Positions 1 to 7,124 of a stretch of DNA of 64,000 nucleotides are shown here, piece by piece. Position numbers and translations under genes: made by a program. The notes beneath the pieces are model-generated. The model was not told the origin of the DNA. It did not search any database and saw only the letters and a program-made list of their open reading frames with translations. The stretch spans positions 1,674,001 to 1,738,000 of the forward strand of contig CP051237.1 of assembly GCA_017794825.1 (NCBI GenBank). The letters run 5' to 3'. The DNA comes from Pararhizobium sp. (lineage in GTDB: Bacteria > Pseudomonadota > Alphaproteobacteria > Rhizobiales > Rhizobiaceae). Each line of letters starts with the position of its first letter. Positions within the stretch are counted from its first letter, which is position 1.

Positions 1-1465
1 GGCAAACATATTTGACTTCGGCGAATTCTTCCATGCCCAGGCGCGCGCCTTCCCTCCCGAGCCCCGACTGCTTGACGCCGCCGAACGGTATCGGCGCGCC
101 CGTAACCTTGGTGCGGTTGACGGCGACCATGCCGAATTGCAATGCGCGGCTCACCCGGTAAATGCGGCGGGGATCGTTCGAATGCAGATAGGCCACGAGG
201 CCGTATTCCGTGTCGTTGGCGCGGCGGATTGCCTCCTCCTCCGAATCGAAGGCGCAGATCGCCGCAACTGGCCCGAATGTCTCCTCTTTCATGATCAATG
301 CGGAGGACGGGACGTCGGCAAGAACCGTCGGCTGGAAGAACAGGGGCCCGCAGTCGTGGCGGCGTCCACCGCATTTGAGCGTGGCGCCCTTCTCCAGCGC
401 ATCCGCCACATGCTCTTCCTGCTTTGCCACGGCCTGCTCGTTCATCAGCGGGCCGATATCGGGATCCTCGAAGCCGAACCCGACCGTCAGTCTTTCGGTC
501 GCCTTCGTGAACCGCGCGACAAATTCCTCGTAGACGGGCCGCTCGACGAAGATCCGGTTGGCGCCCAGGCAATCCTGACCGGACGTGGCGAACTTGGCCT
601 TGATCGTTTCGGCGACAGCGCTGTCCAGATCCGCGCCCGAAAACACGATGACCGGCGCATGACCGCCCAGTTCCATCACCAGCTTCTTGATGGTGTCCGC
701 CGACTGACGATAGAGCAAGCGACCGATCTCCGTGGATCCGGTGAAGGACAGGACGCGCACACGCGGGTCGCGCGTCCACGGCTCCACGATTGTGGCCGCG
801 TCACCCGTTACGACGTTGAAAACGCCCGCGGGCATCCCTGCGCGGGCGCCGAGTTCGGCCAGCGCAAGAGCCGAAAGCGGCGTTTCCATCGAGGGATGGG
901 CGACGATCGTGCAACCCACGGCGAGGGCGGCGGCGGCCTTGCGCGTCAACATGGCGCTCGGAAAATTCCAGGGCGTGACAAGGGCGGCGACGCCTGCAGG
1001 TTCAAGCCAGACTTCCACTTCCGCATCACGCAGATGGGATGTCACGCCCTCGATATTGGGTCTTTTGGATTCTTCGGCGTAGAACTCGACGAAAGAGGCG
1101 GCGTAGTCGATTTCACCACGGGCTTCGGAGATTGGCTTGCCCTGTTCCATGACCATGATGCGGGCAAGATCTTCCCGGTTTTCGACAATCAGATCGAACC
1201 AGTTGCGCAAAATCTTCGAACGTTCCTGCGGCAGCAGAGCCGACCAACCGGGAAATGCGCTCTTGGCGTGATCGACGGCCGTTGAAGCCTCCGCCGCCGA
1301 CAGACTGGCGACCGAGGCGATCACTGACATATCGGCAGGGTTGGAGACCGAAATAGTTTCGCCGCTAGCCGATCCTGTCCAACGACCGCCAATATAGGAA
1401 AGATCACGGACCAGATTTCGGTCGGACGCCATGTCGAAGATCAATTGCGTGGTGTCGCCGGTCAT
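1..1465 (-). CDS. NAD(P)-dependent aldehyde dehydrogenase, succinate-semialdehyde type (3' end cut by window edge)
   Basis: Oxidises an aldehyde, probably a semialdehyde, to the acid in the cytoplasm. The frame is open from an ATG at 1465 to base 1, about 488 codons. It carries the family hallmarks TPWNFPSAM, a FTGST-type motif, ELGGHAPV with the general-base Glu, and GQDCLGANR with the catalytic Cys near residue 299. The last readable segment, PFGGVKQSGLGREG followed by EVKYVC, is the usual C-terminus of GabD-like enzymes, so only a few residues are missing. It is divergent from the Crp/Fnr regulator at 1681. The exact aldehyde cannot be told from sequence. The family is certain; GabD-like is an inference. 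Confidence 0.9.
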   Translation of the reverse strand, partial: MTGDTTQLIFDMASDRNLVRDLSYIGGRWTGSASGETISVSNPADMSVIASVASLSAAEASTAVDHAKSAFPGWSALLPQERSKILRNWFDLIVENREDLARIMVMEQGKPISEARGEIDYAASFVEFYAEESKRPNIEGVTSHLRDAEVEVWLEPAGVAALVTPWNFPSAMLTRKAAAALAVGCTIVAHPSMETPLSALALAELGARAGMPAGVFNVVTGDAATIVEPWTRDPRVRVLSFTGSTEIGRLLYRQSADTIKKLVMELGGHAPVIVFSGADLDSAVAETIKAKFATSGQDCLGANRIFVERPVYEEFVARFTKATERLTVGFGFEDPDIGPLMNEQAVAKQEEHVADALEKGATLKCGGRRHDCGPLFFQPTVLADVPSSALIMKEETFGPVAAICAFDSEEEAIRRANDTEYGLVAYLHSNDPRRIYRVSRALQFGMVAVNRTKVTGAPIPFGGVKQSGLGREGARLGMEEFAEVKYVC

Positions 1466-1597
1466 GTCGTCTCCTTTCGAAAGCCGTTACGAGCATAGAG
1501 GCGGTCGCCCAGAATTTGAGGCTTTTTTGCCGCGATGGGCCAGACGAAACGACTGATGGTCGACACCGGCGGAGAGGAATAATCCCGCCGCGACGCA

Positions 1598-1637
1598 CAT
1601 TGCGGCTCTCATGACATGACAAAGCCATTGCGGCTCT
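1598..1637. promoter_or_regulatory. 12-bp direct repeat in the ALDH/Crp divergent region
   Basis: CATTGCGGCTCT occurs at 1598-1609 and again at 1626-1637, 28 bp apart, in the 215-bp divergent spacer just before the Crp/Fnr gene. It could be a pair of activator or repressor sites. No consensus is recognised. Confidence 0.25.
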
Positions 1638-1680
1638 GCTACGATGGCTGGCGAAAAAAGGCGAACTCTCGAAATTTATC

Positions 1681-2379
1681 ATGAATGATCGCGCGCAAGC
1701 TGAAAACCTGCTGCATCTTGTTGGACTGTTGTCGGATCTCGATACCGGACAGTTGAACGAGATCGGACGGCAATGCGTCTGGCAGCGTTATCAAAAGGGC
1801 GTCGAGATCATCAGCGAAAGCGAGGGTTCAACCGATATCTTCTTCATCGTCGAAGGCAGCGTCGTCGCCAAGAGCTATTCGGAAGACGGCAAGGAAGTCA
1901 CTTATACGGAGCTGTCACGCGGCGATATTTTCGGCGAGTTTTCGGCGATCGACCAGAAACCCCGATCGGCGGCGATCGAAACTCTGGAGGAAAGCCTCGT
2001 CGGACAGATGACGTCGGAGAAGTTTCGTCAGTTGGTGATGACTATGCCTGGAATCGGGCTTCGGCTTGCGGAACTCCTGGTGCGCAAGAACCGCTTCCTC
2101 ACCCACCGTATCTTCGAGTTCAGCACGCTGGCCGTGCGTCAGCGGGTCTGCGCGGAACTGTTGCGCCGCGCCGTCGAGGCTGGCGAGGCGGAACCGCCGG
2201 TCGTCATTTCCCCCGCGCCGACGCACTATCAGCTTGCGACGATGCTCGGCACCCATCGCGAGGCCGTCAGCCGCGAACTGTCCGCGCTTTCGGCGCTCGG
2301 CATCGTCGAGGTCGGCCGCAGAAAAATCACTGTCATCGATATTCCGAGACTGAGGCAGATTACCAAGGTGTCCGTATAG
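1681..2379 (+). CDS. Crp/Fnr-family transcriptional regulator
   Basis: This 232-aa regulator has an N-terminal cyclic-nucleotide-binding beta-barrel (about residues 15-130), a dimerisation helix and a C-terminal winged helix (about 165-225). The phosphate-binding cassette residues are present: G85-E86 and R95-S96 in FGEF..PRSA, as in cAMP-binding CRP. The recognition helix THREAVSREL keeps E194, S197 and R198, the E..SR pattern of FNR/FixK proteins that read TTGA half-sites. There is no N-terminal cysteine cluster, so it is not an Fe-S oxygen sensor. It lies divergent to the aldehyde dehydrogenase and 2.4 kb from an adenylate-cyclase-like protein. No strong SD precedes the ATG. Ligand and targets are inferred only. 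Confidence 0.9.
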   Translation: MNDRAQAENLLHLVGLLSDLDTGQLNEIGRQCVWQRYQKGVEIISESEGSTDIFFIVEGSVVAKSYSEDGKEVTYTELSRGDIFGEFSAIDQKPRSAAIETLEESLVGQMTSEKFRQLVMTMPGIGLRLAELLVRKNRFLTHRIFEFSTLAVRQRVCAELLRRAVEAGEAEPPVVISPAPTHYQLATMLGTHREAVSRELSALSALGIVEVGRRKITVIDIPRLRQITKVSV

Positions 2380-2451
2380 CGCCGAGCGTCCGGCTCGCCG
2401 CCGCGCATCCGCCAAAGAGTGGATAAGGTTGCTGCTTTTTCAATGCATTTG

Positions 2452-2460
2452 TGTTATAAT
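2452..2460 (+). promoter_or_regulatory. Extended -10 promoter-like element before the tandem repeat
   Basis: TGTTATAAT is a perfect extended -10 (TGn plus TATAAT at 2455-2460). Only a weak -35 (TGCTTT, 2433-2438, 16-bp spacer) lies upstream, which extended -10 promoters can tolerate. It points rightward into the 19-bp repeat array and not at any convincing gene, so a repeat-containing transcript is possible. Confidence 0.4.
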
Positions 2461-2511
2461 GCGTCCCGTTCGGACTTGGAGGTCTGCGACCACGATACTG
2501 TTGCGACGAAA

Positions 2512-2758
2512 AAGCCAGATTCCCGAAACGAAGCCAGATTCCCGAAACGAAGCCAGATTCCCGAAACGAAGCCAGATTCCCGAAACGAAGCCAGATTCCC
2601 GAAACGAAGCCAGATTCCCGAAACGAAGCCAGATTCCCGAAACGAAGCCAGATTCCCGAAACGAAGCCAGATTCCCGAAACGAAGCCAGATTCCCGAAAC
2701 GAAGCCAGATTCCCGAAACGAAGCCAGATTCCCGAAACGAAGCCAGATTCCCGAAACG
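2512..2758. repeat. Perfect tandem repeat, 13 copies of a 19-bp unit
   Basis: The unit AAGCCAGATTCCCGAAACG is repeated head to tail 13 times (247 bp) without a mismatch in my reading. There are no spacers, so it is not a CRISPR array. Because 19 is 1 mod 3, every forward frame encodes the same 19-residue repeat, and no frame on either strand meets a stop inside the array. It sits in the 430-bp gap between the Crp/Fnr gene and the ycaO-like gene. The left flank holds the promoter-like element at 2452-2460. The right flank (2759-2809) is unusually AT-rich for this genome and ends at the ycaO stop. I see no gene in the gap. A variable-number minisatellite is the simplest reading. Confidence 0.97.
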
Positions 2759-2809
2759 AATTCTAAGCTATTGAAAAGTATAGATAATTTAAAATTTATC
2801 AGAATGTGA

Positions 2810-4051
2810 CTACACCATCAAGGGAATTCGGTTAGGCGGCCGCCGATTTTCATCCGGATCTGGTCTCGCGCCGAGATCCCTTTCATCCGCGGCGCAGAGC
2901 CGCGCATAGTTCCAGCGCGGCTTGTCCCGGCAGAGATCCGGCGCAATGGCGCGGAACACCGGAACGCCGAATTTGGCGCGCGTGAAATCCATGAACATGA
3001 TGTCGAGGCCGAGCGCTTCGAACCGGTCGAGGCAGGCCTGCAACCGATCGCGGTCATTGTCCTGCGGCAATGACGCCGCCTGCGCGGCGACCACAGGAGG
3101 CGACAACATGGGAAGACGCGCCGTCGCCTTTTCAAGCCATTCGGCGAGCAGCCGGTCGCCCGCTTTAGCCCGCTGGGTCAGCGCAATCTCACCCTGCAAC
3201 ATTTCTACGACGGCGTGAATGGCCGCCGCGGCGTGGTCGAACCTGGCCGAGAAACCCATGGCGACGTCGCCGCCATTCGCGGTCCAGGACACCGCGGCGA
3301 CAACCGGGACGCCGATATCCGTGGTGATATCGAAGAGCCGTGTGATCCGTTCCCGGCGCTCCAGGAAATCGCACAACGCCGGTTCATGCGAGACGATGTC
3401 TGATCCGAACTGCGCGCGCTGGCGCGCTCCGTGCCACCACCGCCCGACGGCGTCGCGTTCGATGAGCTCCAATACCGCTCCAAGCCTTGCCGAATCGGCG
3501 TCCGCGCCCGCCGCGCAACCGCAGGTGTCCGCGATCAGGACGGCCTTGTCGTCACCCTTGGCGCTTTTCCCGATCAGCGCCGCTTCGGCGGGTATCAGGC
3601 GCACGGCGCCTGATTGATCCTCCGCCTGCATCCAGTCGATGACTTCGTCGTCCGCGACGTCACGTCCGCGCCAGTCCAGGGCGCCGTAATCGCTGTTCCA
3701 GCTCCGTCTTTCATCGCGCTGTTTCGCTGTCAGGCCTGCCAGAACGCCAGAACCCAAAGCGATATCGCGGACATTCTCCAGCGGCGCCTGAAGCAGAGTT
3801 TCGTCGCCCCAGGCGCACAGGCTTGCAAGCTCGATTGCTTCACCGAGGCCGCTTTCTCGACAACTTGCCTTGGTAATACCGCGTCCACCGGCTGCGCGCC
3901 CCGACTCCACGCGCGCGGCCAACGGGAAGCCGGGCCACCGCGCAAACGCCTCGCTTCCGGGCACGCAAAATTCGAAATGCGCCGGCCAACCATCAGGCGT
4001 CGCGTCTATGTGCAGGAAACACTTCTGCAAGTTGTCCAATGTACTATTCAT
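2810..4051 (-). CDS. YcaO-family protein (ATP-dependent cyclodehydratase/thioamidase-like)
   Basis: YcaO enzymes use ATP to activate peptide backbone amides, giving azolines, thioamides or amidines, and many modify RiPPs. This 413-aa protein has the two ATP/Mg motifs: ESGLGEAIE (S67, E71, E74) and LELIERD (E195, E198) after a CGCAAG segment. The C-terminus lacks the PxPxP tail of cyclodehydratases. No TfuA, ThiF-like or E1 partner and no obvious core peptide is adjacent. The ATG at 4051 is preferred; the frame extends to a TTG at 4063. No clear SD is seen. It is divergent, 62 bp away, from the cyclase/TPR regulator. Family assignment is confident; the substrate is unknown. Confidence 0.85.
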   Translation of the reverse strand: MNSTLDNLQKCFLHIDATPDGWPAHFEFCVPGSEAFARWPGFPLAARVESGRAAGGRGITKASCRESGLGEAIELASLCAWGDETLLQAPLENVRDIALGSGVLAGLTAKQRDERRSWNSDYGALDWRGRDVADDEVIDWMQAEDQSGAVRLIPAEAALIGKSAKGDDKAVLIADTCGCAAGADADSARLGAVLELIERDAVGRWWHGARQRAQFGSDIVSHEPALCDFLERRERITRLFDITTDIGVPVVAAVSWTANGGDVAMGFSARFDHAAAAIHAVVEMLQGEIALTQRAKAGDRLLAEWLEKATARLPMLSPPVVAAQAASLPQDNDRDRLQACLDRFEALGLDIMFMDFTRAKFGVPVFRAIAPDLCRDKPRWNYARLCAADERDLGARPDPDENRRPPNRIPLMV

Positions 4052-4067
4052 GTAACATTGCAAAAAC

Positions 4068-4084
4068 TGATAGATTAACTATCA
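4068..4084. promoter_or_regulatory. 17-bp palindrome in the YcaO/cyclase divergent promoter
   Basis: TGATAG-ATTAA-CTATCA has perfect 6-bp arms around a 5-bp centre, in the 62-bp spacer between the divergent ycaO-like and cyclase genes. Its position fits an operator acting on both. The regulator is unknown; the winged-helix region of the neighbouring cyclase protein is one candidate. Confidence 0.4.
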
Positions 4085-4113
4085 ATTGCGCACATTGACG
4101 CGCAGGGGAACCG

Positions 4114-6594
4114 ATGTCGAGCACCAATGCGGGGAATACCGGACCAACCGGGACACCCAAAGCATCATTGAAAGCCGTGCTGTTTCTGGACCTTGCCAGC
4201 TCCAGCCGCTTCATGAGTGAAAGGGAAGACGAGACCATCGCCTTCCTGTCGCGTTGCTTCGACCACTTCACACGGACATGCGCCGACTTCCACGGACAGC
4301 TCGTCAAGACGACCGGCGACGGCGCGCTGCTTCTGTTCGAGAGCGCGACAGACGCCATCGAGTTCGCGATGGCGATGCATGAGGCGATCACAAGCCTGCG
4401 CGAAGGTTTTCCGAAAACAGCCAGCTTCCGGGCGGGAATTCATATCGGGGAAGTGATGTTTCGCGGCGGCGACGCCTACGGCCACGCCGTCAACGTCGCG
4501 GCGCGGCTGGAAGGTCTCGCGGGAGGCGGCGGCACCTGCGTCTCCCAGGAAGTCTACAGGCTGGTTCAGCGGACATCGCGGTTCGGCTTCGAGGCGATCG
4601 GCGGTCGCCGAATGAAGAACATACCGGAACATATGCGGGTCTATCAGGTCCTGAAGGAGACAGACGCCGCCGACAATCCTGAACCCGGACAACTCTCGGT
4701 TCGGACGATAGGCGGACTGTCGGTGTCCCGCGACGAGCAATCTCTCACGGTCGGCACCAGGGGATCGACTAAGGGGCTGCTCGCGTATCTGGTCGTATCT
4801 CCGAATGGTGTCGAGACGGTCGGCAGGCTGAACGCGCTCTTGTGGCCTGACCGACCCTTCCCCGAGGCCAGGAAATCCATGAACCGGCTCGTATCCTCGA
4901 TAAGGCGACAATCGGGATTGCCGGTCGAGTGGACCGAAGGCTCGGTCGTGCTCAATCACAGCCAGCTCGAGATCGACCTTGAGAGAATGGAAAACGATCT
5001 GCGCCAGGGATTCGTCGATCCCGTGCTGAATCGCGATGGCGAATGGCCGGACCGCATTCTTGCAGGGCTGGAAGATGTCGGACCGCTTTTCACTTCCTGG
5101 CTCGCAGTGGCGCGCAGCGAATGGCGCAACCGGATTGCGACGGCGCTCGAACTCTGTCTCGACATGTTCGAAATCGGTGACGACGGGACCCGCGACGCGG
5201 CCATGGCCCTCGTCCGGATCGAACCCGGTCACGAACGCGCGGCGCGAACGCTGATCCGGTATTATCACGCTGTCGACAATCCCGGCGCGGCGCGGCGCGT
5301 CTATACCCAGCTCGAAAACTACCTGAACAGCTATTTCGGCATTTCACCGAAACCGGACACGGTCGCCGCCCTTCGCGGAGATAGTGGCGGCGCAAAGCCT
5401 GCGCGGGCGCGCACGTCGACCGCGCCGCTGCGGATCCAGGTGACGGAGTTCGAAGCGCTGACCGACGAAGGCAGGGAGATCGCGAACGCATTCCGCAAGG
5501 AGCTTCTGGCCAGTCTGTCCTGTTTTCGCGGCTGGTCGGCCGTCGAAGGCGAGCAGGCCCCGTCGCTCTCCTCGGGTGTTTCGGACTACAGGCTCAGCGC
5601 GACATTGACATCGGCCGTCGGCAAACCGGAACTTGTCCTGACGCTTGGAGAGGCGCGCAGCGGCGGGCTGGTGTGGTCGGACCGTTTCGTGTTGGAGCCG
5701 GAAAACCTTCAGGCCGTCAAGCAGCGCGCGATCGGCCGCATAGCCGCTACCCTCGAGGTTTATATTTCGACCGACCGGCTTGCGCGCGCGACGGAGCCGG
5801 AGATGGACGCATGCGTCGATCAATGGCTGCAAGGCGAGAAAATTCTGACGCGATGGACGCCCCAGAGCCATGACGAGGCCGCATCGATCTTCGCTCGCAT
5901 TATCGACCACTCTCCCAGTTTTGCGCCCGCCTACGCCAGCCTTGCGAGCTTGAAAAACGTACGACACATCGTACGTCCCGGCCTCGCCCGTGATGCGGAA
6001 GACCTCCGTCAGGCCTACCGGCTGGCGCAGATGGCAGTGGAACTCGATCCGCTCGACGCGCGCAACCAGCTCGCTGTGGCGTGGTCGTCATCGCTCGACG
6101 GCAGGTTCGAAAACGCCTCGATCCATATGGAGCTCGCTGCGAAACTCAACCCGCACAGCCCCCGCACGCTGATCTCGTGCGCCATGGGCTTCGCCTTTTT
6201 CGGCGATCACGGTCGCGCCATGGAATTGCTGACGCACAGCATCGAATATGCTCCGGTGCTGCTGGATTATCAGTGGAGCTATGCGGCGAGCGTCTACTTT
6301 CTGGCCGGAGAGCATGAAAAAGCGATTGAAGCCGCGATCCGCTCGGGCGATCGCATCATAGACAATCCGGGCTGGCATTCGGCCGCCCTCGCCGCTGTTG
6401 GCCGCAGAGAAGAGGCCGCGGCCGAATTCAAGCGCCTTTGCAGCGACGTCAGCGCCATCTGGGCGGGCGAAACGGCGCCCACCCGAACCGAGATCGCCAG
6501 ATGGTTCAGCGAAGCATATCCGATCCGCGAGGAGAAGGACCGCGCGCGCCTGCTTTCGCTGATGGAGCAGACCGCGCTGGAACAGGAGGCTTAG
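4114..6594 (+). CDS. Class III adenylate/guanylate cyclase - SARP-like winged helix - BTAD/TPR regulator
   Basis: This 826-aa protein combines three parts. Residues ~20-155 form a class III nucleotidyl cyclase domain with both metal Asp (D26, D69 in KTTGDG), and N127 and R131 in HAVNVAARLEG. K65 and D120 fit adenine selection. Residues ~175-260 (TIGGLSVSRDEQ to MNRLVSSIRRQSG) resemble the OmpR/SARP winged helix. They are followed by a BTAD-like helical region and, after ~430, a TolB-like segment and TPR-type helical repeats to the C-terminus. AGGGGAACCG before the ATG is a good SD. It probably makes cAMP and binds DNA or partner proteins. Its regulated target is likely the divergent YcaO gene or the next cluster (inference). 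Confidence 0.88.
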   Translation: MSSTNAGNTGPTGTPKASLKAVLFLDLASSSRFMSEREDETIAFLSRCFDHFTRTCADFHGQLVKTTGDGALLLFESATDAIEFAMAMHEAITSLREGFPKTASFRAGIHIGEVMFRGGDAYGHAVNVAARLEGLAGGGGTCVSQEVYRLVQRTSRFGFEAIGGRRMKNIPEHMRVYQVLKETDAADNPEPGQLSVRTIGGLSVSRDEQSLTVGTRGSTKGLLAYLVVSPNGVETVGRLNALLWPDRPFPEARKSMNRLVSSIRRQSGLPVEWTEGSVVLNHSQLEIDLERMENDLRQGFVDPVLNRDGEWPDRILAGLEDVGPLFTSWLAVARSEWRNRIATALELCLDMFEIGDDGTRDAAMALVRIEPGHERAARTLIRYYHAVDNPGAARRVYTQLENYLNSYFGISPKPDTVAALRGDSGGAKPARARTSTAPLRIQVTEFEALTDEGREIANAFRKELLASLSCFRGWSAVEGEQAPSLSSGVSDYRLSATLTSAVGKPELVLTLGEARSGGLVWSDRFVLEPENLQAVKQRAIGRIAATLEVYISTDRLARATEPEMDACVDQWLQGEKILTRWTPQSHDEAASIFARIIDHSPSFAPAYASLASLKNVRHIVRPGLARDAEDLRQAYRLAQMAVELDPLDARNQLAVAWSSSLDGRFENASIHMELAAKLNPHSPRTLISCAMGFAFFGDHGRAMELLTHSIEYAPVLLDYQWSYAASVYFLAGEHEKAIEAAIRSGDRIIDNPGWHSAALAAVGRREEAAAEFKRLCSDVSAIWAGETAPTRTEIARWFSEAYPIREEKDRARLLSLMEQTALEQEA

Positions 6595-6617
6595 CACCTC
6601 CGGCGACGCCGTTCAGA

Positions 6618-7106
6618 CTACAGGCACCTCTGGAAGGTCACCGTTCCCTTCAGATAGTCTTCCTCGCGACCGGGAACTTCCGCCACGTCTCCAACGATCG
6701 TCGCCAGGTATCCGAAGGCGTCCGCCTGGTTGGAGCGCCGCGGCGCGAGAACCGTCATGAAATGGACGTCGGCCACCCGTTCGTCGCGCTTGATTTCCAA
6801 AACCAGATGACCGTCGGGTTTGCCTGAATCGATGTGCTCCAGATCAAACACATTCCTTCTTTTGGCGGAATGGCTGATGCGCCTCTGCTTCATCTTGCCG
6901 GTTTCGTTCTGAAACTCGTACAGAGCGTCGTAGCCTTTGTTCGAAGGGCTGATGACATCATGCAGAGTTCCAAGAACCGCATCCCAATAATTGTTGGTGC
7001 TTTGCATTCTGGTCTCGACCTGCGTTCCGGCGTAGATCATGCCCTCCCGCCTTTGCTGGTCGACTGTCAGGGATTTGTCCTGCTTGTAGACGACGATTGA
7101 CCCCAT
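6618..7106 (-). CDS. Orphan 162-aa protein, downstream partner of the haem peroxidase
   Basis: I do not recognise this family. It is a soluble, charged 162-aa protein with no signal peptide or membrane segment, reading MGSIVVYKQDKSLTVDQQRR at the N-terminus and ending ...TFQRCL. GAAAGGGGAATATC before the ATG is a strong SD. It starts 18 bp after the peroxidase stop and is surely co-transcribed with it. The body (about 30-155) mixes polar beta-rich stretches such as HLVLEIKRDERV. It could be an accessory, immunity or substrate protein for the peroxidase or YcaO enzyme, but nothing in the sequence proves this. Confidence 0.8.
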   Translation of the reverse strand: MGSIVVYKQDKSLTVDQQRREGMIYAGTQVETRMQSTNNYWDAVLGTLHDVISPSNKGYDALYEFQNETGKMKQRRISHSAKRRNVFDLEHIDSGKPDGHLVLEIKRDERVADVHFMTVLAPRRSNQADAFGYLATIVGDVAEVPGREEDYLKGTVTFQRCL

Positions 7107-7124
7107 GATATTCCCCTTTCGTTG

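Noticed and set aside
137..1285. Open frame of 382 codons on the plus strand
   Set aside because: It is antisense to a clear aldehyde dehydrogenase with catalytic motifs; its translation has low-complexity, Arg-rich composition and no family.
1404..1682. Minus-strand 92-codon frame upstream of the aldehyde dehydrogenase
   Set aside because: It overlaps the dehydrogenase start in another frame and the promoter region, and has no SD or family resemblance.
2512..2758. CRISPR array
   Set aside because: The units are directly contiguous with no spacers, and no cas genes are in the window.
2419..2766. Proteins of 115-126 aa read through the tandem repeat
   Set aside because: Any frame is open because the unit lacks stops. 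The starts lie upstream of the promoter-like element, and there is no SD or conserved non-repeat part.
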